Under the pieces are notes generated by a model, which worked only from the letters and a program-made list of their open reading frames with translations, was not told the DNA's origin and ran no database searches. DNA of 64,000 nt from Lyophyllum atratum (taxonomy: Eukaryota; Basidiomycota; Agaricomycetes; Agaricales; Lyophyllaceae): positions 806,001-870,000 of the forward strand of contig JACGCN010000017.1 in assembly GCA_014905825.1 (NCBI GenBank). The letters are read 5' to 3'. The position numbers and the translations under genes were made by a program. Shown here piece after piece: positions 24,520-33,215 of this stretch; the stretch's first letter is position 1; each line of letters opens with the position of its first letter.

Positions 24520-25748
24520 ATGGCAGATATCAGCATAAAGGATATATCACGGCTTAGCGAGATTCATCCCCGCCTTACGCTTCACCAAGTGATGCAGTTT
24601 GTGACCTTGGCGCGTTCCTTGAAAGACGACATTCTTCTTACTCAACCCGCCGTTATTCCCGCAAGTGACCCGCCCGAGATTTTACCCCCATCAGTGAAGA
24701 CTTTCCTAGAAGACAGCTGTAAGATTTCAGAGGAGTGCGTGGAAGATTGCTGGGAGGTCCTACGATCAACCATCTGGCACGGCGTGGGGGTGAACAGAGA
24801 ACAAGACTTTGTTGAGCATGGCCATCCTCGCGGCTTGAGTTTGTCGTGTGTGTCTTTTCAAGATTTATATCTAACATACTCTTCATGAAGCTTCTCGCAC
24901 ACTGTATCCCCCTTGTCAGACATGCTCAAATTTTGACTGTTCACGCAACAAGAAAGGGCAGCTTTTGAAGAAAGCAGAACAGCGACAGGCAGTCCTGTAC
25001 ACCCTCGGTGAAGGAGCACTTCCTGTTTACACCGTCCATCTGTATTGTGAATGTAAGGTCTATTGCGTGTGATGTTCCAACTCCTCAAACTGTATGATGT
25101 GACTTATAGCTTGTAACGTCAATTACCACCATAACTACTCTGTTAAGAAGGACAAGAGAACATACTATGATGGGATCCCAGAAATCATACAGGTTGGCGA
25201 GCACCAGTTCATGGAGCAGAAGCTCGTACAGCTATACATGACCATGATGCTTGTCTCGTGGTGAGGACCCATTCATATTTGCCCACCAATTAACTGATCA
25301 CCTTCCAGGACATCCGCAACCAACTGTGCTCGCATGTATAACCTAACACTTTCGAATACAGTGCCACCTGATGACTGGGCATTTGGGTTTACTGTGACAA
25401 CGGAACATGTCTGGGACGCGTTCGTGATTCTCTCACTGATGGAAGACTTCGAACGCCGCTCGAAGACCCTCGTCATTCCACATACAGGTGCTCAGAAGGA
25501 CTGCTTTACCAATGCTCTGCAAGAACGTAACATCCGTTTCCGGCTGTACAGCCAACCAGAAGTGCGTCACCATTGTCGAAGATGTACGCGCATGTACGGG
25601 GATCGAAGAGTCTGGGTTGTCGTAATTGACGGTGTCACCGTCGGCTGTCCTTGTTGTGCCGTACATAACTGTCATGGTCCTCTCAAAAACAATCGACACC
25701 GATTCTGTCCCACGCACACCTCACTCAATAACATATGCGCAATCGTTG
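24520..25748 (+). pseudogene. KDZ-transposase N-terminal fragment (CxC5/CxC6 cysteine clusters)
   Basis: KDZ (Kyakuja-Dileera-Zisupton) transposases of basidiomycetes carry N-terminal cysteine clusters, and this is that N-terminus. The start at 24520 gives MADISIKDISRLSEIHPRLT, a helical region with HQVMQFVTLARSLKDD. An intron (from about 24840) leads to SRTLYPPCQTCSNFDCSRNK, KKAEQRQAVLYTLGEGALPV, HLYCE, CNVNYHHNYSVKKDKRTYYD and GIPEIIQVGEHQFMEQKLVQ. The next exons give TSATNCARMYNLTL, GFTVTTEHVWDAFVILSLME, VIPHTGAQKDCFTNALQERN, HHCRRCTRMY, VIDGVTVGCPCCAVHNCH, NNRHRFCPTHTSLNNICAIV. Homology stops abruptly at about 25748. The catalytic RNase H-like core is missing, and the following sequence is the antisense of the GRF-finger gene. 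It is therefore a truncated, non-autonomous copy, although the remaining frame is clean. Confidence 0.82.
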
Positions 25749-26316
25749 GCGGTTCTTCATCATCAGAGCCTAGCGTCTCCGTAACTGGCTCCCATTTGAC
25801 TGCGCGAGGACGGGGAGCAGACATCACAAAAGACTTCGCAGAGACACGGGGGGCACGTGCTATGAAAGGCTTCGTCGCCACTGTACGACGTGCCGAAAGC
25901 TCATCGTGTTCGTCATCGGAGGAAAGCTCAATGACAACTGTCTTCCGAGTTCGAGCGGCAGGCTTCATTGCTATGTGTTTCTTCTCCTTGTAGGCTGCAC
26001 GAACATGGGCCCGTTCTTGTGCGAGATGGTGCCGCATGTGGAAGCCGCTGTTCTTTTTCGAGCTGTTGGCAAGAAGGGTATCGAAATCTACACAGTCGCT
26101 AACATTAAGGCCCTTAACAAAGATACAGTCACCAGGCTCCTTTAATGTCACCACATGGCCTAGCTTCGCCTTTGTTCACGTACAGATCACAGGGTTATAG
26201 AGGTGGAAGTATTGGGGAACATCATCGGCGGATGAGAGGTCGAGGTCTGCGAGTGATTCGGGCGTGAACACGAAGTGTGGGTACTTGAAGCCACCCTGAA
26301 ACTCGAACACGGTGGG

Positions 26317-26321
26317 GGCCT
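26317..26321. repeat. Target-site duplication, left copy
   Basis: GGCCT immediately before the left LTR; repeated at 31077-31081 after the right LTR. Confidence 0.9.
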
Positions 26322-26511
26322 TGTTGGGATGTGAGCCGGCAATCCGAAGCCCGCAGGTCTATCCTCTGTACAGTATATAGGACGAGCTCCGCATGATCGG
26401 GGTAATTCTTTCTTTCCTCTTACCTCGTCTGACTCCCACATTCTCGTACTCTCTCCCTGGGACTATCAGTCCCTCCGGCCCAGTCAGTACACGATATATA
26501 TATTCCTAAAA
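26322..26511 (+). repeat. Left LTR of copia element
   Basis: 190 bp, beginning TGTTGGGATGTGAGCC and ending ATATTCCTAAAA. By eye it is identical to 30887-31076. It contains a TATA-like AGTATATAGG (26371-26380) that probably serves as promoter. Confidence 0.93.
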
Positions 26512-26523
26512 GGTTATGGGCCC
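26512..26523 (+). other. Primer-binding site matching the initiator tRNA-Met anticodon arm
   Basis: GGTTATGGGCCC starts directly after the left LTR. Its complement GGGCCCATAACC is the anticodon arm (CAT anticodon) of eukaryotic initiator tRNA-Met. This is the half-tRNA priming arrangement known from Drosophila copia and yeast Ty5. Assignment is by recalled tRNA sequence. Confidence 0.75.
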
Positions 26524-26593
26524 CGGCCTTTAGCTAAAAGCTGCAGAATATCACTTCTAACAAACCCTATCATCTGAAACACAACTGCGACAA

Positions 26594-29500
26594 ATGTCTA
26601 TCAGCAAACTCGACGTTCGTACAGGATCATCTGGCATCACCAAGCTACCTGAACCGTTGAACGACAACAACTGGATTGCATGGAGGACTAGGATCCTTCG
26701 CATATTCGAAGTTTGTTGCGTTACAGACTATGTTCAAGGTCGTATTGCTAAGCCAGAGGATCTGACGGACCATGATAGTCATGAAGCTTGGAAGTTCAAC
26801 GACAATCTTGCTCAAACTCTCATACTGAATAACATAAACGATAGCCAAATTGTTCATGCCGGGAGTGCAAAGACGTCGAATGAGATGTGGAAAAGCTTGG
26901 AATCAGTTCACGAGGCTCAGGGTTATCATGTTGCCGTAGCCATCCAACGAAATCTCTTTAAGAAGGGAGCAGAGGAAGGCGACGACATAACCGAGCACTT
27001 GAATGATCTCAAGAAGCTTTGGGAGCGCCTGAACGTGATGAACGACGACACCTTCCGTGTCAGCGACGATCAATTCAAATCCATTATCGCTTCCTCCCTT
27101 CCACAGTCCTGGGATAGATTCACAGATCCTTATATTGGCAAAAAGAAGGCCGGCGATGTAGATGGCGAATCGAAGAAGAGTGCCAGCTCGCAAGCTTTCA
27201 TTGGTGTCATTGTTGAAGAATACCGACGTCACAAAGATCGCGGGGGGCTAGCAGAGGATACCAATCAGGTCATCGAGACTCCGAAGAAACGAAAACTTGC
27301 CAGCCGCATCTCCGAAAAGTCATCGGACAGGTCATGCAAGAATTGCGGTCGTGATAATCACATTACCGACAAATGCTACTACCTCGGAAAGGAACGTTGC
27401 ACCATCTGTAAACGTTTCGGTCACAACGCTGATAACTGCTACGCGCGTGACCGCACTTCTAATCCTCGTGCGTCGGCTGGCAATGCCCCTACACCGAAAA
27501 AGGCTAAACTTACTGGCCACACTCACCAGGCGACAGCTCGTGATCCCCAAGACGACGAGGAGTCTGGCGGGGAGATGTCGTTTAACATAGATACATATGA
27601 TCCAAATTGTCATGATGGAATCGATGAGCGTCTTATCTATTACGACTGGTTCGGCGATTCAGCAACTACTTCTCACGTCACGAATCAACGTGATGCGTTC
27701 ATAACGTATACTCCTCTTCAACAATCAGTGGTCCAAGGCGTTGGCGACATAACTGCTCGCGCGGAGGGACGAGGTACAATTGAATTGGAATCCGAAGTCG
27801 ACGGACACAAATATGTCCTCAAATTACAAAATGTCCTCCACATCCCTACCAATCGAAATAACCTCCTTTCCCTTGGCCGTTGGGACGCAAATGGCGGGCG
27901 ATACTTAGGGGGCAACGGGAGACTGTCCTTGCTTACCAAAGACGGTCGCACTATTGCGAAAGGTACAAAGGTTAACAATAACCTATATCGCATGACATTA
28001 CAAGTTAGAAAACCTAGCGAAGGTCCTCACAACATTCGGCTCTCCACTCAGGTTAATAACGCCGAACACGCCGCACAAACCTGGGAAACTTGGCATCGAC
28101 GATTCGGACATGTCGGTTACAGCGGTTTAAAGCGGATGCTTGACGGACATTTGGTTGACGGCTTCAACGTGGATGAACGAACCCCCAAACCCGACTGTAA
28201 GGCTTGTACAGAGTCAAAACAATCTGTCAATCCTTTTCCACCAACTGCTAAACACCGCGCTACAACACCAGGTGAAATCACTCACATTGATCTCTGGGGT
28301 AAATGTCAAACCACTTCGATCCACGGAAACCAGTATTACTTGAGCTTTGTCGACGATTACGCACGCCACATCCTGGTTAAATTCTTGAAGTTAAAAACTG
28401 AGGCTGTTCAGAAGGTCAAAGACTACCTCATGTTCCTCAAAGCCCAGGGCAAACTTCCTCGCGCTATTCGCATCGATAACGGTTCCGAATTCGTTACTAA
28501 GGAACTCAAACACTGGTGTCAGGCTCAAGGCATCGAGATTCAAACAACTGCACCTTACTCACCTTCGCAGAATGGTGTAGCCGAACGCGTCAATCGCACT
28601 CTACTGGAATTAGCACGTGCTATGATCAACGCCAATGGTCTACCTGCTTTCTTATGGGAGCTTGCCGTTACCCATGCTGCTTATCTTCGAAATCGAACCC
28701 ATACAAAGGCTCTGAAGAACTTGACCCCTTTAGAGGCTTGGTCTCAACTTCGACCGAATATATCACACTTACGGGAATTCGGTTCCTCCGTATGGATATT
28801 GAACCAAGGTCAACACGAACAGTCTAAACTCCTACCTAAATCCAAACAACACCTATTCGTGGGTTTCGACGACGGCTCTAAATCTGTTAAATACTACAAC
28901 GCCCAAACGAGGAAGATTCTTACCTCGAGAAATTATCGTTTCCTCACCCTTTCCACCCATCAGCTACCTGCAGAAGAGTCCATCATCGAGATATCACCCG
29001 ATGTATCGCCTCAGGGGAAGATTGATGCTAGTGTGCCGCAATCGAGCACAGACATAAACATTGACGACCGTAATTCGAAAAAACGAAAACGTGATACGTC
29101 AGTGAACGATGAACCTGAGGGAGCAAACATACCTAGGACGTTACGGCCGGGGACCAGAGTCGATTATCGCCGCCTAAACGATACATTCCCAAATGACGAC
29201 AAAGAAGTTACAAAAAGTGCCGTACTCAGCTCCCCAGAACTCGTCTATGCTGCATTCAGTGAAAGTCCTATAGGCGCTGGCGAACCAAAGACACTTCAAG
29301 ACGCACAGAGGTCTCCTGACTGGGGTGAATGGGAAAAGGCCATTCAAACCGAGCTACAAACACTCAGTGACATGGGCACTTGGGAGCTTATTGACCAGCC
29401 GGAGGATGCAGTCCCAATACGAAACAAATGGGTACTCACTAAGAAATATAACAAACTCGGTGAACTCGTCAAGTACAAGGCGAGATTGGTCGCAAAAGGT

Positions 29501-30832
29501 TGTGCGCAAAGACCCGGTCATGACTATAACGACACTTTCTCTCCTGTTGTCCGTCTGGAAACCATTCGAGCAATACTTGCATTAGCACCTGCTAAAGGGT
29601 TCAAAATCCAGCAGATGGATGTCAAGGGCGCTTACTTGAATGGAATTCTGAAGGAACGAGTCATAATGAGGCAACCAGATGGGTACGACGACGGTACTGC
29701 CAGAGTTTGTCGGCTCATAAAAACCATATACGGCTTGAAGCAGTCTGGTAGAGAGTGGAACAAAGCATTTGATAGCGAACTGAAGGAACAGGGGTTCGAG
29801 CCTTTGTGGAGTGATCCGTGTGCTTATATCAGACGAAACGGTGACAATCTCGACATCATCACAGTATGGGTCGATGACTTGCTTATCTTCACCGTTTCCG
29901 ATGCACGAATGATCCCCCTTAAGCGCGAACTCCATTCAATGTTTGAGCTCACAGATCTTGGAGAGCCAGCCAAAATTGTCGGCATTGAGATCACGCAAAC
30001 CCCGGATTCTATCACCATTTCGCAACAAAAATACATCGAATCTATTCTACGAAATGAAGGGATGGAAAACTGTAACCCGGTCACCACTCCTCTCGATCCG
30101 AACCTCAAACTCGAACCGAATCCGGACGGGATCAATGGCAGCAAAAGCAATTCATACGCTTCTTTAATTGGATCTCTTCAATACCTCGCGACTGCTACTC
30201 GGCCTGACATCGCATATGCCGTCAACAGACTAGGTGCATACAATGCAAATCCTAGCATGGCTCATTACAGTGCCGCAAAACGATTGCTGAGATATCTCGC
30301 CGGAACAAAACACTATGGGATAACTTACGACGCAACATCTCATCAATTTCAAGGTACAAACCTTGCGTATGGTTATTCCGATGCCGCATATGCAAACGCC
30401 GACGACCTCAAATCCATCTCTGGATATGTTTTCATCTCTAATGGAGGAGCCGTTACCTGGGCATCGAAGAAACAAGCCACTATCGCTCTCTCCTCTACCG
30501 AAGCAGAATATGTCGCACTCTCCGAAGCTTCGAGAGAGGCCATGTGGTTGCGATCCCTGTATGAAGAGCTCGGTTTCGAACAAATAGAGCCGACCCTCGT
30601 TTTAGGAGACAACGACGGATCCATTGCCATGGCTAAGAACCCCCAATTTCACAAGCGGTCGAAACATATCAATATTCGCTGGCATTGGGTACGTGAGCGA
30701 GTACAAGAGCAATCCGTTTACATCAAAGACTGCCGTGATCCACAGCAAACGGCGGATATCTTTACCAAGGCCTTACCACGACCGAAACACGGTCGACATG
30801 TCGCTGAGCTAGGAATCAGCTCCTCGGCTTGA
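26594..30832 (+). CDS. Copia Gag-Pol polyprotein
   Basis: A single 1412-residue frame. The Gag region (about residues 1-240) is of UBN2 type. Two zinc knuckles follow, CKNCGRDNHITDKC at about residue 248 and CTICKRFGHNADNC just after. The protease active site is WFGDSATTSH near residue 355, reading D-S-A rather than D-S/T-G. The integrase has the HHCC domain (WHRRFGHVGYSGLKRML...CKACTESKQ). Its D,D-E core lies in THIDLWGK, IRIDNGSEFV and SPSQNGVAERVNRTL. The reverse transcriptase has NKWVLTKKYNKLGELVKYKA, QQMDVKGAYLNGIL, IYGLKQSGREWN and VWVDDLLIF (Asp pair at residues 1094-1095). RNase H motifs are ISGYVFISNGGAVTWASKKQ, LSSTEAEYVAL and DNDGSIAMAKN. Gag and Pol are fused without frameshift, as in most fungal copia elements. 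Enzyme motifs look intact, apart from the unusual protease triad. Confidence 0.96.
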   Translation: MSISKLDVRTGSSGITKLPEPLNDNNWIAWRTRILRIFEVCCVTDYVQGRIAKPEDLTDHDSHEAWKFNDNLAQTLILNNINDSQIVHAGSAKTSNEMWKSLESVHEAQGYHVAVAIQRNLFKKGAEEGDDITEHLNDLKKLWERLNVMNDDTFRVSDDQFKSIIASSLPQSWDRFTDPYIGKKKAGDVDGESKKSASSQAFIGVIVEEYRRHKDRGGLAEDTNQVIETPKKRKLASRISEKSSDRSCKNCGRDNHITDKCYYLGKERCTICKRFGHNADNCYARDRTSNPRASAGNAPTPKKAKLTGHTHQATARDPQDDEESGGEMSFNIDTYDPNCHDGIDERLIYYDWFGDSATTSHVTNQRDAFITYTPLQQSVVQGVGDITARAEGRGTIELESEVDGHKYVLKLQNVLHIPTNRNNLLSLGRWDANGGRYLGGNGRLSLLTKDGRTIAKGTKVNNNLYRMTLQVRKPSEGPHNIRLSTQVNNAEHAAQTWETWHRRFGHVGYSGLKRMLDGHLVDGFNVDERTPKPDCKACTESKQSVNPFPPTAKHRATTPGEITHIDLWGKCQTTSIHGNQYYLSFVDDYARHILVKFLKLKTEAVQKVKDYLMFLKAQGKLPRAIRIDNGSEFVTKELKHWCQAQGIEIQTTAPYSPSQNGVAERVNRTLLELARAMINANGLPAFLWELAVTHAAYLRNRTHTKALKNLTPLEAWSQLRPNISHLREFGSSVWILNQGQHEQSKLLPKSKQHLFVGFDDGSKSVKYYNAQTRKILTSRNYRFLTLSTHQLPAEESIIEISPDVSPQGKIDASVPQSSTDINIDDRNSKKRKRDTSVNDEPEGANIPRTLRPGTRVDYRRLNDTFPNDDKEVTKSAVLSSPELVYAAFSESPIGAGEPKTLQDAQRSPDWGEWEKAIQTELQTLSDMGTWELIDQPEDAVPIRNKWVLTKKYNKLGELVKYKARLVAKGCAQRPGHDYNDTFSPVVRLETIRAILALAPAKGFKIQQMDVKGAYLNGILKERVIMRQPDGYDDGTARVCRLIKTIYGLKQSGREWNKAFDSELKEQGFEPLWSDPCAYIRRNGDNLDIITVWVDDLLIFTVSDARMIPLKRELHSMFELTDLGEPAKIVGIEITQTPDSITISQQKYIESILRNEGMENCNPVTTPLDPNLKLEPNPDGINGSKSNSYASLIGSLQYLATATRPDIAYAVNRLGAYNANPSMAHYSAAKRLLRYLAGTKHYGITYDATSHQFQGTNLAYGYSDAAYANADDLKSISGYVFISNGGAVTWASKKQATIALSSTEAEYVALSEASREAMWLRSLYEELGFEQIEPTLVLGDNDGSIAMAKNPQFHKRSKHINIRWHWVRERVQEQSVYIKDCRDPQQTADIFTKALPRPKHGRHVAELGISSSA

Positions 30833-30877
30833 GGGGAAGTGTTGAGACGAGGACGAGCAATCCGAGGGCTTCGGCTT

Positions 30878-30886
30878 GAGGGGAAG
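30878..30886 (+). other. Polypurine tract of copia element
   Basis: GAGGGGAAG directly abuts the right LTR and would prime plus-strand synthesis. A second copy lies at 30831-30839, inside a 47-bp duplication. Confidence 0.75.
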
Positions 30887-31076
30887 TGTTGGGATGTGAG
30901 CCGGCAATCCGAAGCCCGCAGGTCTATCCTCTGTACAGTATATAGGACGAGCTCCGCATGATCGGGGTAATTCTTTCTTTCCTCTTACCTCGTCTGACTC
31001 CCACATTCTCGTACTCTCTCCCTGGGACTATCAGTCCCTCCGGCCCAGTCAGTACACGATATATATATTCCTAAAA
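30887..31076 (+). repeat. Right LTR of copia element
   Basis: 190 bp, appears identical to the left LTR; followed by the target duplication GGCCT. Confidence 0.93.
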
Positions 31077-31081
31077 GGCCT
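31077..31081. repeat. Target-site duplication, right copy
   Basis: GGCCT, matching 26317-26321. Confidence 0.9.
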
Positions 31082-32205
31082 CGCCACTCTGTAGGGTCCT
31101 GTCAACGCAGTTCAAAGATAAGGAAGACAGAACGTACCTTTGCCCATCCATAACCAATCACATGATCCTTCGCACGCTGAATATTGGCCAGACGCTCAGC
31201 ATCGGCAGCCCTCCTGTGTTCTTCGATAACCTGTTCCTGGGCGTATTGTTGAGTGAACACCGGAGGCATCTGTGAGGCGTAGCGAGGATGAGCGAACGCA
31301 TCGCGTGAGCCGGATGTAGTGGCTGTCTGGACCAATGTTGGTGGCGCAGCTTGACCAGGTGGAGGCGGTGACAGAGAGCGAGACGGTGACCGACTTGTCG
31401 AAGCTATAGCCCTTGTGTTACGGTTGTCGGTGGTGCTTGTTGCTACGTGGCCTTTCGCAGAACAGCCACCAGCTGCGATGCAGTGGCCCCTGCACATGAC
31501 TCGTCTGCATTCAGCAGCAACGCGAATCAACGCACACTCGGGCTTCGAACAGCCAGGCCGGGACAGAGCGGACGACGCAGCGTTCAGAACGGCGGAAACG
31601 GGGAGTGTTGTGTTTACTGAGGGATTTGGGGATGAAACGGGGGTTGCCTTGGGTGAACACCACCGGAAAAAGCTGCACGTCGTCCCATCGGATTTCTTGT
31701 TCGAGCAGCTGGCGTAGAGGCGCCCAGCATTGCCGTTGGTGTCTGAGTTGCAGATGAGCTTTTGGACATCATCTCGCCCACAGTCTGCGCAAGTGAGCGT
31801 GGAGCCGCCGTTCGAACGCTGCGACATGGGAAGATCTTGAGGATGACAATTCTCCTGTAATAAATGAGATAAACGGGATCCATAGCTAGGCGAGGTTAGT
31901 CCAGAAGAATAATTCATCGTGTAAGGACTCACTCTGTTAGCATTTGTCTTTAATGGGAGCAAAGCGGGGCGTCATACCGCGCAGACCAGCTGCAGTGACG
32001 AGGCCAGGGTAGCTGCTAGATCAAGTTGGAATAAGTACTGTACTTGGTCCTTGGTTACTTGAATCCACTCACCCAGAGAAGCAAAAAAAGGATACATACT
32101 GTTGCAATGTTGAATGGATAGAAGACGGCGGGAAGAGGTCGCGCTGTAGGGGGGAAGACGAATAGCAACGGTTGAGCAACGGACACTTCGAAGCTGGTCA
32201 GAAAG

Positions 32206-32236
32206 TCTGGGAATTGGAAATTCCGGCATATTTGAC
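32206..32236 (+). repeat. Left arm of a short inverted repeat
   Basis: TCTGGGAATTGGAAATTCCG followed by GCATATTTG. It pairs with 33066-33097 on the minus strand, which reads TCTGGGAAATGGAAATTCCG then GCATTTGTAG. Both arms are followed inward by GCCGGA-rich sequence. Confidence 0.5.
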
Positions 32237-33065
32237 ATCTGCCGGACTCATTTTGCCGTTTGCCGGACCGGCAGCCAAATCGAGCAGCACGCGCTTGCAC
32301 GCGTCAGTTGTCGCGGTCACGTTGGGCGGTCCTCCATCCCTCCCTCGTCCGACTGCCTTCATTGCGCAACCACTTTCACTTGTACTCCCCGTGCCTTCTA
32401 GGATGACTCGCTCCCCTAAATCTATAGTCTCATCTTCCGATCAATCCCAAGGCTGCTAGCGGCACCCACTGTACCGGCCAACATCGTGACTTATGATTAT
32501 GTGTATGTAGGTACTCGCGGTCCCAAGAGTATACACTATCACCTTTCCAAAAGCTTGGTACGAGAGCAATCCGCAGTTGTGTGACATCAAATGGGGGATA
32601 TAATGTCAATGAGCCTACTAGAAAAGCAACAGTATCAAAGAAGTGGCTGACATACTAACTTTAAGGCCCCGCTTCCAGCCATATACACAGAAAGCCTGCT
32701 CATGCTGCTGATTTGTCTCATTACTATTCCCCATACCCCATGTATTATGCCTATACTGCATCCAATGGAATTAACATCTTCCTTAGGGATTCCGATGAAT
32801 TCTGCAGGAGGATCTGTCACTGATGGTGACAAGATTGCTGGGGCTGTCTTTGTGAACATTGGCAAAGGATGATGACATTCTTCAATACAGAGGCTAGTCT
32901 TACAAATGTAAGTACGTAGTCGAGTTATAGAAAGAGGGTGTACAGTGTCGTCGTCGCTCGAGAGTCGAGTGGTTCGCGCATATCATTGTTAAGGCGTGTA
33001 GCTGTTGACAGGTGTTAGCATCAGTGGCCAACTCCGGCGGCTCTCATCGCCGGAGTGATCGCCGG

Positions 33066-33097
33066 ACTACAAATGCCGGAATTTCCATTTCCCAGAT
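33066..33097 (-). repeat. Right arm of a short inverted repeat
   Basis: Minus-strand match to 32206-32236. The pair encloses about 890 bp without coding potential, as in a MITE-like or solo-end element. Confidence 0.5.
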
Positions 33098-33148
33098 GTC
33101 CTCAAGCTGGTTGAACAACGTTGCGGTTAGGTAAGATTTGATAAGCAA

Positions 33149-33215
33149 CCTGGGTCCAGGATTGGCTGGACGGATTGGATGGACTACATGGACCGGTGGG
33201 AATTTCCGAAACCCA
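33149..33215 (-). repeat. Right CCATCCAGT-type inverted repeat of the mobile island
   Basis: On the minus strand it reads CTGGGTTTCGGAAATTCCCA, CCGGTCCATGTAGTCC, then ATCCAATCCGTCCAGCC. It corresponds to 24432-24497 in inverted orientation. Confidence 0.5.

Larger units (their letters stand above)
26322..31076 (+). mobile_element. Full-length Ty1/copia LTR retrotransposon
   Basis: A 4755-bp element bounded by two 190-bp LTRs that appear identical. It is flanked by the 5-bp direct repeat GGCCT (26317-26321 and 31077-31081), and encodes one uninterrupted Gag-Pol reading frame. The domain order protease-integrase-reverse transcriptase-RNase H is diagnostic of Ty1/copia (Pseudoviridae type). The identical LTRs and open frame imply a recent, possibly still competent insertion. 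It landed in a coding exon of the leftward GRF-finger gene, in the opposite orientation. Confidence 0.96.
25749..31827 (-). pseudogene. GRF-zinc-finger family gene split by a copia retrotransposon
   Basis: Host-type gene read leftward from an ATG at 31827 (an in-frame ATG also lies at 31962). The first exon encodes a GRF-type zinc finger: CADCGRDDVQKLICNS, then NAGRLYASCSNKK, then CSFFRWCSP. A second cluster follows, CSKPECALIRVAAECRRVMC and RGHCIAAGGC, then a Pro/Ser region, QMPPVFTQQYAQEQVIEEHR and VIGYGWAK. A 50-nt intron precedes the codons SGEA. The reading is then cut by the copia element and resumes at 26321 as PTVFEFQGGFKYPHFVFTPE and SLADLDL. A TGA at 26178-26176 interrupts, probably where Trp is expected. 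HVVTLKEPGDCIFVKGLNV and a Ser/Arg-rich tail follow, ending against the KDZ fragment near 25749. The function of the family is unknown. The gene is broken by the insertion, and probably also by the TGA. Confidence 0.7.

Noticed and set aside
26187..26441. Separate minus-strand gene within the left LTR and its flank
   Set aside because: Part is LTR sequence, repeated as the frame 31006-30809; the rest is another frame of the GRF-finger gene.
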